The notes under the pieces were generated by a model. That model saw nothing but the letters and a program-made list of their open reading frames with translations. It ran no database searches and was not told where the DNA came from. The position numbers were made by a program, and so were the translations under genes. From Blastomyces gilchristii SLH14081 (lineage: Eukaryota > Ascomycota > Eurotiomycetes > Onygenales > Ajellomycetaceae), in assembly GCF_000003855.2 (NCBI RefSeq), contig NW_003101668.1, positions 1,466,031-1,530,030 of the forward strand: a stretch of 64,000 bases of DNA, in the 5' to 3' direction. Below, piece by piece: positions 34,080-46,550 of the stretch. Positions within the stretch are counted from its first letter, which is position 1; the number at the start of each line of letters is the position of its first letter.

Positions 34080-37035
34080 AGAAGTGAATCATAGTATCAA
34101 GTTGAAAAAGAAGAACAGTAAGAACTTTAAACTATTATAAGACTCTCTTTATAATATGTTCTGAGATAAACTTCTTCTTCTTTGAGAGACACTCAATAAT
34201 CTGTTAAATATGAAATTTATACATATTAGCAATTTCTCTACTGCAGCTTCTATTCTCTTTGCAAAGAAATCTGATAAAGAACTCTGATTCTGTGTAGATT
34301 ATTAAGAATTGAACAGATTAATCAAGAAGAACTGCTATTCTTTATCTCTAATCAATGAAACTCTAGCTCACATTGAACAAGCTTAATAGTTTATAAAACT
34401 AGATATTATCATCACATTTCATAAGATCTGTATCACTGAAGAAGATGAATAACTTACAGTGTTTCAGACATGTTATAATGTTTTTAAATGAGTGATTACT
34501 TTCTTTAAACTGACTAATATCTCTAGTACATTTCAAAAGTATATTAACTGAGCACTTCAGAATTTCCTTGATAAATTCACATTCATATATCTCAATAACA
34601 TTCTCATCTTCACTGACAGATTCAGAAAAGAATATCAAGAACATATGTGAAGAGTATTACAATGATTATAAGAAGCAGAACTGTTAATAGATATTAACAA
34701 GTGTGATTTTAAAGTCAAGAGTATCAACTATCTGAGTTTTATCATAGAAGTTGACAAGAGAATTTGAATGAATTCTGAGAAAGTCTCTGTCATTCTTGAA
34801 TAAGAAGCTTCATATACTGTGAAAGATGTACAAAGCTTCATTGAATTTACTAACTTCTATCAGTAATTTATATGAAACTTCTCAGATATTGTAAGATTAC
34901 TTACAGAACTTATCAAGAAGAACTTAGTATTTCAGTGATTAGTCAATACTGAAGCTACATTTATATAGATAAAGAAGATATTCATCAACATCTCTCTACT
35001 TATAATATTTAATTCTGATTATAAAACAGTTATTTAAGCTGATTTCTCTGACTATATCACAGAAGAAGCTATATTGTAATATGATAATAAAGATATCTTA
35101 TAATTATACATCTTCATGTCTAAGAAACTGAGTTCTGCTGAATACAATTATAAGATCTATGATAAGAAACTTCTCATGATTATACACTGTCTAGAAGAAT
35201 AAAACTCTGAACTTCAAAATATCTCTGAATTTAAAATAATCTTAAATTATAAGAATCTTAAGTACTTTACAACTATCTGTAAACTCACTGAATAATAGAT
35301 ATAATAATTTAAGTTCTTAAGCTGCTTTCATTTTATAATATACTATTACTCTGACAGTCAGAACTTGATAGCAGATACTCTTTTATAATAAGAGTAAGAT
35401 ATATCTTTCAATATAATAGACACTTATTGAATGAACTGAGAGTACTGACTCTTAGATCTGAAGATATTGATTGATTAAGATAGAAAAACTCATAACACTA
35501 TATATATTTCTCTGATTAGAACATCTTCTCTCTGAACTCATACTAACACTTATATCTTCACTTCTTCTACACTGAATAAACTGTGGCATATAGCAGCTCA
35601 GGCTGATGAACTTCTTCAGACTCTCACTGAAGCAGTATATTAAGAAGCACTCTGATTTTTCTCAGAACTATGTATAAGAATTAATATCTCAGAATATTCA
35701 ATCAATGATAATAATGCTCTATGATTCTGTGAATGACACTGAGTCTCTCACTTTAAACTCTTACATATCTGAATAATGCAAGAGATGTATGATTTATATA
35801 ACTGACTATTTAGACTGTAAATAACTATACTGAATGATCTCTTGAGAATTCTACTGATCTAAGATATTAAACAGTATCAGATGTTTTATCTAAAACTGTA
35901 ATCATTATTCTTTCATTATCTTATGAAAGAACTGTAGAAAAGGCCTGCTGAAACTGCTTAATATCTCTGATAGAATCTGATAAGATATGATAATTAACTT
36001 CACTATTGATCTCTCTGAGAGTAAGAGTTATAGAAATATTCTGATTATTATGAATTAATTGAGTAAAGATGTAATATTGAAATCTTATAATAAGATAAAT
36101 ACTGAATAAGTCACTGAAGCTTTTCTACAGAGCTTATTCTATTAAATGTCTGAATTACTGAGATCTATAGTATTAAATCAGAGCTGTTAATTTGTAAGTA
36201 CTCTCTGAATAAGAATCTGTCAAGTTCTCAAGATTATATACTATCTGTTAACTATCTATCATCCTAAGACTGATAATACATCAGAACAGATAATTCAGAC
36301 TGTAAAGAATTATCTTTATAAGTTCTGTAATTACTTATAAGATGATTGACATAATCTGCTTCTACACACAGAGATCACTATCAATGAATGAGATGCTGTT
36401 TCAATAGATGTAAGCTCATTCTTTCTTACACATAGTTACTATATGAAGATGTTAAATCTTCTAGAGATTACACAGTTCACACTGAATCTCTGCAGTTCAA
36501 TTCAGATCACTGATAACATAATAATGAAGCTTTGAGATGTTTATGACTGAGCAGAAGCCTTCATAGTAACTGTGAAACAAGATTAAGAGAATCAAATCAA
36601 TGTTCACTGATACTCTGCTAAACAATATAAGATAGAAGACTTGATATGATTGAAACCTAAGAACATATGAATTATATATTCATCTTATACACTAGATTAC
36701 TGTCATGTCAAGTATAAAGTGATAGAAGTTCTAGATAGTTATAACTATTATCTTGACATATTATCAGAGATTTATAATGTCTTTTATACAAGCTTGCTTC
36801 ATCACACTGTCACTGACCTGTTCTCTTCTCAACTGACTTCTAACTGACAGCTGCCAGACATTATAGAAGAAGATAATGAGCTTGAGTAAGAGATTGAGAA
36901 TATTCTTGATAAGAGATCTCACAGCTGCAGCTGATAATATCTTGTGAAATGAGTCAGCTATGATCAATCAATCTGAACTCTGAGTTTTACATTATTTGAA
37001 ACAGTGGTTCTTGACTGATAGAAACTACTTCTGAA
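34080..37035 (+). pseudogene. Gyp1 pol remnant (RT, RNase H, integrase, chromodomain)
   Basis: RT opens with ASILFAKKSDKEL and LNRLIKKNCYSLSLINETLA (about 34240-34370). The YLDD box region lies at about 34585-34605. RNase H (about 35030-35400) includes AEYNYKIYDKKLLMIIHCLE. Integrase spans about 35560-36800. A chromodomain-like tail at about 36855-37035 has DNELE...EIENIL and a later WxLF motif. The frame is riddled with TGA and TAA. It is the same family as 41000-43935, from which it differs mainly by transitions. Confidence 0.75.
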
Positions 37036-37048
37036 AGAAAGAGGCTAA

Positions 37049-37409
37049 TGTAGCAGGCTGTGCCTGATCAATTATATAGACTATTCTGTTACACTTCACA
37101 GATTTCTATCACTTCATTCTTAAATATATACACTCTGATTCTCAGCCATTCTTGATCACTGATTCTCAGCCGCTACAAATGCATATAAATGTATACACTC
37201 TGATTCTCAGCCATTCTTGATCACTGATTCTCAGCTGCTATGAATATGTGTAAATTCTTTCATCTTGAAGCTTCATTATATACATATATAAATATTTACT
37301 TTAATCACTGATTCTTATACTTTCTCTTTCTTTTTCTTCTTTAACATTTTTCTCTTTATTATATAAGTTCTATTTATTATACTGATATATTCGGCGTAAG
37401 CCTCTTACA
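37049..37409 (+). repeat. Gyp1 3' LTR with internal tandem duplication
   Basis: This starts TGTAGCAGGCTG, ends CTCTTACA and is 361 bp, against 301-310 bp for the other LTRs. The excess is a roughly 57-bp tandem duplication (about 37130-37187 and 37188-37243) that repeats CTCTGATTCTCAGCCATTCT. A purine run (GAAAGAAAGAGG) precedes it as a likely polypurine tract. Confidence 0.85.
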
Positions 37410-37775
37410 ATAATTAATTTTAAATTAATTTTGAATTAATTCTGAATTAATTATTAATTAATTATAGTAATAAAAATAAATTCAATCTGTATATTTAAGT
37501 AATTAATAATTTATTGAAAATCAGTTGATAATTAATTCAGTGTGAATTATATAAATACTTACTTTATTATTAAATTCAAGAATAATTTCAGTATTAAATT
37601 AATTTTAAATTGATTTTAAATTGATTCTGAATTAATTGTTAATTGATTATAGTAATAAAAATAAATTCAATCTATATATTTAAGTAATTAACAGTTGATT
37701 AAAAATCAATTGATAATTAATTCAGTGTAAATTATATAAATACTTACTTTATTATTAAATTCAAGAATAATTTCA
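37410..37775. repeat. AT-rich tandem repeat, two units of about 182 bp
   Basis: Two adjoining units each begin with AATTAATTTTAAATT and continue through TAGTAATAAAAATAAATTCA to TCAAGAATAATTTCAGTAT, differing by a few transitions. There is no coding potential. It abuts the LTR end of Gyp1. Confidence 0.85.
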
Positions 37776-38550
37776 GTATCTTTTATATCAGTTAGCAGGG
37801 CGCTCAGCCTGCTGAGTACTGTTATCATTAATCTGCTTACTACACTAGACTTATTACAGTAGTACTGTTACTGCTTCAGAGATAATGTGTTCTCTTATTA
37901 CTTTTATACCCTTTCACACTGCTTTAACAGCCGGCTGCTTAATCTATAAAAACTCATTTCATACTCTTGTAATAATTACACACTCTCTTCTTCTCTTTCT
38001 TTTCTCTTTCTCTTTCTCTTTCTCTCTCACTTACTTACTTATATCTGAATACACTGCTCTCTTTCTCTCTGCAGAGAATTAGTATTATCTTACTCAGTTC
38101 TCATCTCTTTTTCTTTCTACACCCGCGGAGTCACTGAATGAATGTCTGATAATCTAACAGACTACTGCTTTATTAATTTCTGAATTATTTATATTATCTC
38201 TCACAGTGTTACTTTACCTAATCTGAAGTCTAGACTGCTGAAATATCTATAGCTATATTACAATAATAATAGTCTTCACTATATTATATAATTAATAACT
38301 GTGAATCACAGATTGTCAATGATTTGTTTTTTTTATTTATTTTTAATTTTTAATTCTTTTTTTATAATTGAGTTTTATCTGATTAATCTGTTTTTCTGTA
38401 CTTTATTATCTTAAGCATCTTTCATCTGTGAAGATCTGTGCAGAAAAGCAACAGATAATAATTAATTAAGATTATAGAGAAGATCAGTGAGTGAGTCTTT
38501 TAAAGTCAGAGTACTTACTAAGCTCTGAGTGATAAAGAGTTGTATTACTC
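37776..38550. other. Pyrimidine-rich host sequence of the Gyp1 insertion
   Basis: This contains a CT-rich tract (37984-38030), a TATA-like CTATAAAAAC at 37945 and small undecayed spots (GCAGGGCGCTCAGC 37795-37808, CACCCGCGGAGTC 38122). A short frame from about 38145 begins MSDNLTDYCFINFW before stops. It may be the leader and first codons of another element. The same host sequence resumes at 44261. Confidence 0.35.
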
Positions 38551-38555
38551 TTTAA

Positions 38556-38856
38556 TGTGGCGGGCTGCTCCCGATCAAATATATAGACTATTCCGTTACA
38601 CTCCACAGATTCCAACCGCTTCATTCTCGAACGCGTACACTCCGATTCTCGGCCATTCTCAATCGCCGATCCTCGGCCACCATGAATGTGTATAGATTCT
38701 TCCGCGCCGAAGCTCCATCATCACATACATGTATAAATATCCACTTCAATTGCTGATTCTCACACTTTCTCTTTCTTTTCCTTCTCTAATGTTTTTCTCT
38801 TTGTTATATAAGATCTATTAATATAATACTGATCTATTCAGCATAGGCCTCTTACA
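38556..38856 (+). repeat. Gyp1 5' LTR, nearly undecayed
   Basis: 301 bp from TGTGGCGGGC to CCTCTTACA. It contains many CG and CC pairs and three related blocks of the form GATTCTCGGCC / GATCCTCGGCC. A likely promoter region is TGTATAAATATCC at about 38729-38741, followed by a CT-rich stretch. Confidence 0.9.
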
Positions 38857-38999
38857 CTAGAAAAATGTTCATTATCTTCTTATTAGAAAACAATTATTCA
38901 CACATTATCTTCTCATTAGAAATGATTATTCATCAAGAGATATTTAAATGCATAATAACATGTAAGAAATAGAGAAACAGTCAAATAGTTAAGCAGACA

Positions 39000-40130
39000 C
39001 TGAGTTCTCAGATAGAAGATTACTCATCAGTCATTCTGACTCTGTAATAAGATCTTATAAGAGAATATCAGTGAAAGACCTGAGAGTTCTGATACTTAGA
39101 TGTATGAGATATTCATACAATTACACTTCTTCAAGATTTCACAGATATTATACACTTAATGAATAACATGTTCAATGATAATATAAGAGAATTCTCAAGT
39201 ACAAGCATGGAAGTGATATCACAGTGACTTTAAACAATGTTGAAATTACAACAGTAACAGATAGCAGACATGCACACAATTCAATAACTTCAATATGAAG
39301 AGATTCAATGATTAACTTATGTGATTTTAACATCTACAGAATCAAATACAAAAGCACTGAAAGAATACTTAAATACTCTTATATATTTTAATACTTCTGA
39401 TCTCACTCTTTACTCATTATCAAGAATGAAAATGCTTATGAAACTGAGTATAGATGAAGATATCATTGATTTATTAATCAATCAAGATTGATATATCAAT
39501 GAATGATTAAAGAATCATATAAAACAGAAATTTCACTTATAAATGAAAGCATGTGAATCAGTGTTATAAATATCTGATAATATTATTAAATATCTTGATA
39601 TTCTGTTCTGAGACACTGCCATGCAACAGAAAGTATTAGATTGATTACAGAGTACTTAACAGAGAAACATTTCTCTTACAACATTCATTTCTGACTTCAA
39701 TATCAAGATCTTAGAAGCAGGTGATCAATCTTGAGAGAATTGAATGAAGATTAGCATGCTCAAGAAGACATTAACTTTTGAACTCTTACAGACTCTTATA
39801 AGCATAATCAAAGACTCAACTTATGAAGATTTCTGCACACAGCTTCAGACATTGAATGACTGTCTTATCAAGCTCAAGAGTATACAGAACAGTGATAGAA
39901 GATATTATATCTCAGTCACTTATACACTTATACTGAAGAATAACAATGATGCAGATGTCATGAATTGAGTAGACTTAAATATCTATACATAAGCAAGATT
40001 CTCTGCTGTCTGAACAGACTTCTGAGTTTCTGAGATCACTTCTGAAGAAGTCACTGATTGATATTAATAAGAAGTGTGCATTAACTGTAACTGATCAGAG
40101 CACATTGCTTTCAACTGCTGATCAGTCTAT
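39000..40130 (+). pseudogene. Gyp1 gag remnant with zinc knuckle
   Basis: This is the structural protein region. It has an open piece at 39744-39968 (MKISMLKKTLTFELLQTLIS). A CX2CX4HX4C knuckle follows at 40077-40118, CINC.WSEHIAFNC, with one TGA inside. Upstream, 39130-39740 reads as gag with stops. The knuckle binds packaged RNA in related elements. The start codon is not fixed. Confidence 0.65.
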
Positions 40131-40312
40131 ATATCTTCTTATTTAAAGAATGAATCAGTGCCTGTCTGCATCAATCATATTACATTAGAGAAAGATTCAG
40201 AAGATAACTATGAGAATGTCTTAGTGAAACAGAGAAAAGATTAGCTTCTGTTCAAATTTACAAACAGAAGCTTGAAGAGATTAGATGATAACAATTTAAA
40301 GAGAAAATAGCA

Positions 40313-43300
40313 ATGAATGCAATTCTTGTATCTACTGTGATTGATAACATGTATAATATAAAAGCCATGATAGACAGCAGTCTATATTACTATACAATGA
40401 TAAAATCTTCAGTTATAAGATATCATAATCTTCAGTATATTCTGTTATCAAAACCTCAACTCCTTGCAGGATTTGATGATTCAAAAGATGTTTATACTTA
40501 TTACATAGTGAAACTAAACATAGATATGAGAGAATATCAATATGAAGATATCTATATATACAAGATTGATAATCTCAATTATAATCTTATATTAGAACTT
40601 ATCTGACTATCTGAACAAGGCATCTTATTAAATGCTTAAAATAGAAGCTTGATATTCTCTAATAATGATAGAATTCATAAAGATGATATTCACAAGACTA
40701 TAAATCTTACACAGATCTCTGTCAACACTTATAAAATACTCTGAAAAAGAAGTCATCATTAAAATCATCAACAGAGTCACTGATAAGATCACTGATAGCA
40801 GAATCATATATCAATCTATTTCATCAGTCTGACTGATATTAAAAAGACTCTAGAAAAGTTATTCTGTATTATAATAACAGATTCTTATATGAAACTCTCT
40901 CAATAATATCATGAATATCTAGATATCTTTTAACAAGATAATATTACAAACATACCTCTCTTACAAGAATCTGAAGTGAATCACAGTATCAAGTTAGAGA
41001 AAAAGAATGATAAGAACTCTGAATTATTATAAGACTCTCTTTATAACATGTTCTGAGATGAACTTCTTCTTCTTTGAAAGACACTCAATGATCTGTTGAA
41101 TAAAGAATTCATATATATTAGTAACTCTTTCACTGCAGTCTCTATTCTCTTTGCAAAGAAATTAGATAAAGAACTTCAGTTCTGTATGAATTATCAAGAA
41201 TTGAACAGATTAATAAAGAAGAATCATTATTCTTTATCTCTTATCAATGAAACTCTAGCTTATATTAAACAAGCTCAATGATTTACAAAGTTAGATATTA
41301 TTACTGTATTTTATAAGATCTGTATCATTGAAGAAGATGAGTGGCTTACAGCATTCTGAACATAATATAGTCTCTTTGAATGAGTAGTTACACTCTTTGA
41401 ACTGGTCAATACTCTTAGTACATTTCAGAAGTATATCAACTGAGCACTCTGAGACTTTCTTAATAAATTTGTATTCACTTATCTAGATAACATTCTCATC
41501 TTCACTGATGAATTCAGAAAGGAATATCAAGAGCATGTATAAAGAATATTACAATAACTATGAGAAGCAGAACTATTAATTGATATTGATAAGTGTGATT
41601 TTAAAGTCAAGAGTATTAAATATCTGGATTTTATTATAGAAGCTGATAAGAGAATTTGAATGAATTCTGAGAAAGTCTTTATCATTCTTCAATGAGAAGC
41701 TCTGTGTACTGTGAAAGATGTATAAAGCTTTATCAGATTTGCTAACTTTTATCAGTGATTTATATAAAACTTCTCAGATATTGTAAGATTACTTACAGAA
41801 CTCATCAAGAAGAACTCAGTATTTCAGTGATCAGTGAACACTGAAGCTGCATTTATACAGATGAAGAAGATGTTCATTAACATCTCTCTGCTAATAATAT
41901 TTAACTCTGATCATGAAACAGTCATTGAAGCTGATTTCTCTGACTATGTAACAGAAGAAGTGATATTGTAATATAGTAATAAAGCTGTTCTATAATCATG
42001 TGTCTTCATATCTAAGAAACTGAGTCTCACTGAATGCAATTATGAGATCTATAATAAGAAACTTCTCAAGATTGTATACTGTCTAAAAGAATAAGACTCT
42101 GAACTCTGAAGTGTCTCTGAATTTGAGATAATCACAGATTATAAGAATCTTAAGCACTTTATAATCATCTGTAAACTCACTGAATAACAGATGTAATAAT
42201 CTGAATTTCTAAGCTACTTTTATTTTACAATACACTACTGCCTCAGTAGTCAGAACTCGATGATAGACATTCTCTCATGATGAGAATAAGATATGCTGTC
42301 TGATGTAACAGACACACACTGAATGAACTGAGAATATCAGCTCTTAGATTCAAAGATATTGCTTGATCAAGATAGAACAACTCATGACACTATATACACT
42401 TCTTTAATTAGAACATTCTCTCTCTGAACTATCACTGATACTGATATCTTAACTTCTTCTGAGACTACACTGAATGATTATGATATGTAACAGCTCAAAC
42501 TGATGAACTTCTTCAGCACTCACCTGAAGCAGTATATCAAGAAGTACTCTGATTCTTCTCAGAACTATGTATAAGAATCACATCTCAGAATGCTTAATTA
42601 ATGATAATAATACTCTACAGTTTTATAACAACATTGAGTCCTCTACTCTGAACTCTTACATACTCAGATAATGCAAGAGATGTATAATTTACATATAATC
42701 AGTTACTCAGATTATAAATAATTGTATTAAATAATCTCTTAAGAGTTCTACTGATCTGAGATATTAAACAGTATCAGACATTTTATTTAAAACTGTAATC
42801 ATTATTCTTTCATTATCTTATGAAAGAACTGTAGAAAAGATCTACTGAAATCACTTAATATCTCTGATAGAATCTGATAAGATGTGATAATTAACTTCAC
42901 TATTAATCTCTCTGAGAGTAAGAATTATAGAAATATTCTGATCATTGTGAACTGATTGAGCAAAGATGTAATATTAAAATCTTGTGATAAGATAAATACT
43001 GAATAAGTCACTGAAGCTTTTCTACAGAGCTTATTCTATCAGATGCATAGATTGCTGAGATTCATAGTATTATATCAAGACTGTTAATTTATAAGTACTC
43101 TCTGAACAAGAATCTGTCAAATTCTCAAGATTACACATCATCTATCAACTGCTTATCATCTCAAGACTGATAATATATCAGAATAAATAATTCAGACTGT
43201 AAAGAATTATCTCTACAAGTTCTGCAATTACTTATAAGATGATTGACATGATCTGCTTCTATATACAGAGATTACTATCAATGAACAAGATGCTGTTTCA

Positions 43301-43935
43301 ACAGATATAAGTCTGTTCTTTCTTACACACAGTAATTACATGAAAGTGTTGAATCTTCTAGAGATCACACAGTTCACACTGAATTCTCACAGTTCAATTC
43401 AGATTGCTGATAATATAGTAATAAAGCTCTGAGATGCCTGCAACTGAGCAGAGATCTTCATAATAACTGTAAAACAAGATTAAGAGAATTAAATCAATAT
43501 TCACTAAGATCTCACTGAACAATATAAGATAGAAGACTTGATGTAATTAAATCTTAAGAATATACAGATCACACATTCATCTTATACACTGAATTATCAT
43601 TATATCAAGTATAAAGTGATAGAAGTTCTAGATAGTTATAACTACTGTCTTGATACATTATCAGAGATTCATGATGTCTTTTACACAAGCTTGCTCTGTC
43701 ATGCTGTCACTGACTCATTCTCTTCTCAACTGACTTTCAACTGACAGCTGTCAGGCATCATAGAAGAAGATAATGAGCTTGAGTAAGAGATTGAGAATAT
43801 TCTCAATGAGAAACTCTACAGCTGCAGCTGATAATATCTTATAAAATGAATCAGCTATAATCAACTGATCTGAACTCTGAGTTTCATGTTATCTGAAACA
43901 GCAGCTCTTGACTGATGAGAACTGTTTCTGAAAGA
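40313..43935 (+). pseudogene. Gyp1 pol remnant (PR, RT, RNase H, IN, chromodomain)
   Basis: Protease is open at 40313-40606, with KAMIDSSLYYYTMI at the DSG active-site position (G replaced). RT (about 41000-41560) has FAKKLDKELQFCMNYQELNR in the open frame 41096-41281 and a YLDN box where YLDD is expected. RNase H (about 41900-42290) includes [15 protein letters not shown] and IITDYKNLKHF. Integrase is about 42400-43650. The C-terminal chromodomain (about 43755-43935) contains EIENILNEKL and LIKWISYNQLI, ending in a LDxWE-like motif. Many TGA and some TAA/TAG stops rule out function. Confidence 0.75.
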
Positions 43936-43945
43936 GAGGGACTAA

Positions 43946-44255
43946 TGTGACAGGCTGTGCCTGATCAATTATATAGACTATTCTGTTACACTTCACAGAT
44001 TTCAATCACTTCATTCTCAAATATGTATGCTCTGATTCTCAGCCATTCTCAATCACTGATTCTCAGTCATCTCAAACATGTATAGATTCTTCCGCCCTGA
44101 AGCTCCACTGTGTACATCATCACATACATGTATAAATATTCACTTCAATCACTAATTCTCACACTTTCTCTTTCTTTTCCTTCTCTAACATTTTTCTCTT
44201 TATTATATAAGACCTATCAATATAATACCGATCTATTCAGCGTAGGCCTCTTACA
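43946..44255 (+). repeat. Gyp1 3' LTR, decayed
   Basis: 310 bp from TGTGACAGGCTG to CTCTTACA, preceded by a purine run AAAGAGAGGGA. It aligns with the 5' LTR, and nearly all differences are transitions that remove CG, CC or GG. Confidence 0.9.
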
Positions 44256-44260
44256 TTTAA

Positions 44261-45690
44261 CTTATCAAGACAGACTGTTTCATTTTCTTTCTCTAGTTAA
44301 TAGTAAAATTGCTGTACTTCTTTTTTAATATCAGTATACATCTGTAGATTAACTAAGTCAGAGTTTTATTTAAATTACATACTTAATATATCAGAGTTAA
44401 AAGTAGTAATAGTTATATGTAATTGATACAGAGTACTGATTATTAATCTTCAGATAACTTTCAGATAAGAATGAATATATTAGTAGTTTTAGAGAAGATT
44501 CAGAAATCAGAGAGATTTATCTGTTACTTTCTTCTCTGTAAGAGATAATAAGACAGCTGAAATCTCTGTAATAAGAGTAACTATAAAGTGTGACTGAGTC
44601 TTCTATGAAATCACTGATACTTAATAATCTATTTCTCTTACTCTCACATACTCTTCTCTCAGACTTAATTTCTACTCTTCTTCTTACTTTCTCAATTCAT
44701 CTCTGACTATTTTTTCTCTCAGATTCTCAATCTTCTACTCAGATAGTACTTATATTTTATATAAATAACTTTAAATTATAAACACTACAGTATCTCAAGT
44801 TATTCTCACTATATAACTATCTTAATTCTTATATTTTAGAAGTTAGAAAACTCTCTCTTTTAATTTTATATTATAATATCTCTTTCAATACTCTGCTACT
44901 CTCTAAGTATGATCTTTCTTCAAAGCTATTAATCAAAGTTTATATACTTATTAATAATAATACTCAGCTATATACACTATTAAACTTTCCCTCTTAATTA
45001 AGAGAGATATTTATATTATTACTCAGTTCAGAGAATTTCTGATATAATATATTTTCTCTCTATAATCTAATATATTATACTCTGAATTTATATCTTATCT
45101 CTATCTATAATATTTATAATAATATCTCTGATATATTAATTAAACTATCTTCTCTTAAAAGAGATATTACAGAGACTGATTTATTATTACTAAGTATAAT
45201 TAGTTTAAATAATAGTTTAAAAGCTTTCTTCAGACTCTCAGATCTTTAGAATAATATTCTTATTAACTCAGTAATTTTTACTAATAATATACTCTAAAAT
45301 ATTAATAATTTTTATCAGTCTATTCAGTAAGATAATAATTTTATAAATTTAAAAATTATTTATTTATATTTTAAATCTTTTCTATCTATATTCTATAATA
45401 TCTTTAATTATTATTAAGAATTCTGAGAGAGATTTAATAGCTGAAATAGAAATTCTTAAATAAATAATAATACTTATATTCTGAATTATCAGTAGATTTA
45501 TTTTATCTGTTATAGTACTAATATTATATCTTACTTCTATAGTATAAATAATAACTTTCTTAGTAATAAATAGTTTAGAAGATATAAGTGAGAATTACAG
45601 TAATTAGAAGAATTAACTATAAAGTGATTTTATATTATCTCTATATCAGCTATAAAAGATTTCTTCATAGCTCTTCACTCTCATTTTCTG
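44261..45690. other. Unassigned very AT-rich decayed sequence
   Basis: This continues the host of the full-length Gyp1. From about 44640 TA is very common and CA/TG rare, unlike the gypsy elements. A plus-strand reading has long Leu/Ser/Ile-rich runs that could once have been Pro-rich, but no domain can be named. No RNA gene was seen. Confidence 0.35.
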
Positions 45691-45726
45691 TTACTACAGC
45701 TCAATGAGTGTCTGCAGTTCCTTTCT

Positions 45727-46044
45727 TAACTGTTTAAAGATGCTTTGGCGAGTTGCATGCCCCACTCAGCGCCGGCAATATGAGGAGATGAGAGTGTGCG
45801 ACCAGCCGGTCACTCAGCTCCTCACAAGCATGAGCGCGGTGAGGGGAGAAAGGGCCACAGAGACAAGCTGTGGCAATGGCTCCCGGCGGATGACACATGG
45901 CTTTTGAGCATGATGGAGGAGCGCCAACCCTGGCCAGAGATAGAGAGGTGTTTTCCAGAAAGGACAGAATCAGCGCTGTGCCAGCGGGTGTCTACACTTC
46001 GGAGAAGGGAATGCATACAGTCGAATCCGCCGGTGCCACAGTAG
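45727..46044 (+). pseudogene. Myb/SANT-like gene, 3' part
   Basis: This is undecayed, GC-balanced coding sequence. The frame ending at 46044 reads DKLWQWLPADDTWLLSMMEE, then PWPEIERCFPERTESALCQR and STLRRRE. That is the Trp-spaced pattern of a Myb/SANT DNA-binding motif (W..EDD..LL......W.EI...FPGRTESA..QR). Upstream the frame meets a TGA at 45781 and there is no ATG, so the start is an exon boundary or is lost in the decayed DNA to the left. TGTTACTACAG at about 45690-45700 could be a splice acceptor. It ends QSNPPVPQ-stop. It is probably a broken or partial nuclear gene of a family common in ascomycetes. The exact family is uncertain. Confidence 0.5.
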
Positions 46045-46380
46045 CATCTGCAGCCCCCGAGTGGTGAGACATAATGCTACTCCATGTCCATGTACATAAA
46101 AGTGATATCATGAATAAGATGGCCTAAAGGTGGCCTCTCCTGGCTGTTCATTAACGGCCCTTGGTGGGCAGGTGAGGGTAGGGTGGCCTTGAATAAAACC
46201 AGAGAAGCCGAGCCCTTCTGTCCATCGCACTGCCATGCGATCCCCTCTTCTACTGCGACAGCTGTGGAAGGGACGCCATTGCTGCATGAGTTCTATTTTC
46301 AGACTTCGCCCTCGGATATTGTTGGCTGCTGCGCCGTGCTTGAATGCCTGGGGAGAGCAACCTTGGAACCCGAGACAGGC
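46045..46380. other. Undecayed intergenic sequence after Myb-like gene
   Basis: GC-balanced sequence with a possible 3' end signal GAATAAAACC near 46191. Open frames on both strands here (46108-46488 minus, 46183-46389 plus, 46235-46519 plus) overlap one another and show no recognisable domain, so none is called. Confidence 0.45.
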
Positions 46381-46430
46381 ATCCCGTGACTTGCCCCCAT
46401 TTCTTGATATATATAGAGGGCTCTCTTCCC
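46381..46430 (+). promoter_or_regulatory. TATA-type core promoter 1
   Basis: ATCCCGTGAC (46381-46390) is followed 17 bp later by a TATA run (ATATATATAG 46407-46416) and a CT-rich stretch. The same ATCCCGTGAC precedes the second promoter, so the two look duplicated. No long ORF follows directly; the nearest ATG (46532) opens only five codons. Confidence 0.45.
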
Positions 46431-46550
46431 CTCCAGATCCATCATTCTTCTCACCCCTAACAGTCCTGGTTAACAGCCAGAGCGACATCCCGCATCAACA
46501 CCCCTTTTCACCATCCTGATACACAAGCTGTATGTCAACAGAGAGGTAAA

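Larger units (their letters stand above)
34079..37409 (+). mobile_element. Gyp1 copy, 5' truncated, with 3' LTR
   Basis: This aligns with 40965-44255 of the full-length Gyp1. The alignment starts just upstream of RT (GAAGTGAATCA) and runs through to the 3' LTR end CTCTTACA at 37409. The missing 5' part removes the 5' LTR, gag and protease. Downstream lies an AT-rich tandem repeat, not a recognisable target duplication. Confidence 0.85.
38556..44255 (+). mobile_element. Gyp1 full-length Ty3/gypsy chromovirus (5.7 kb)
   Basis: This is a complete element: 5' LTR, gag, protease, RT, RNase H, integrase, chromodomain and 3' LTR. It is flanked by a perfect 5-bp duplication TTTAA (38551-38555, 44256-44260). 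Both LTRs begin TG and end CA. The 5' LTR is almost undecayed and GC-rich, while the 3' LTR and interior carry many C-to-T and G-to-A changes. No TGG-type primer binding site follows the 5' LTR; the bases are CTAGAAAAATG. It is inactive because of coding stops. Confidence 0.93.

Noticed and set aside
37410..37775. CRISPR array
   Set aside because: There are only two long AT-rich units with no spacers, in eukaryotic DNA.
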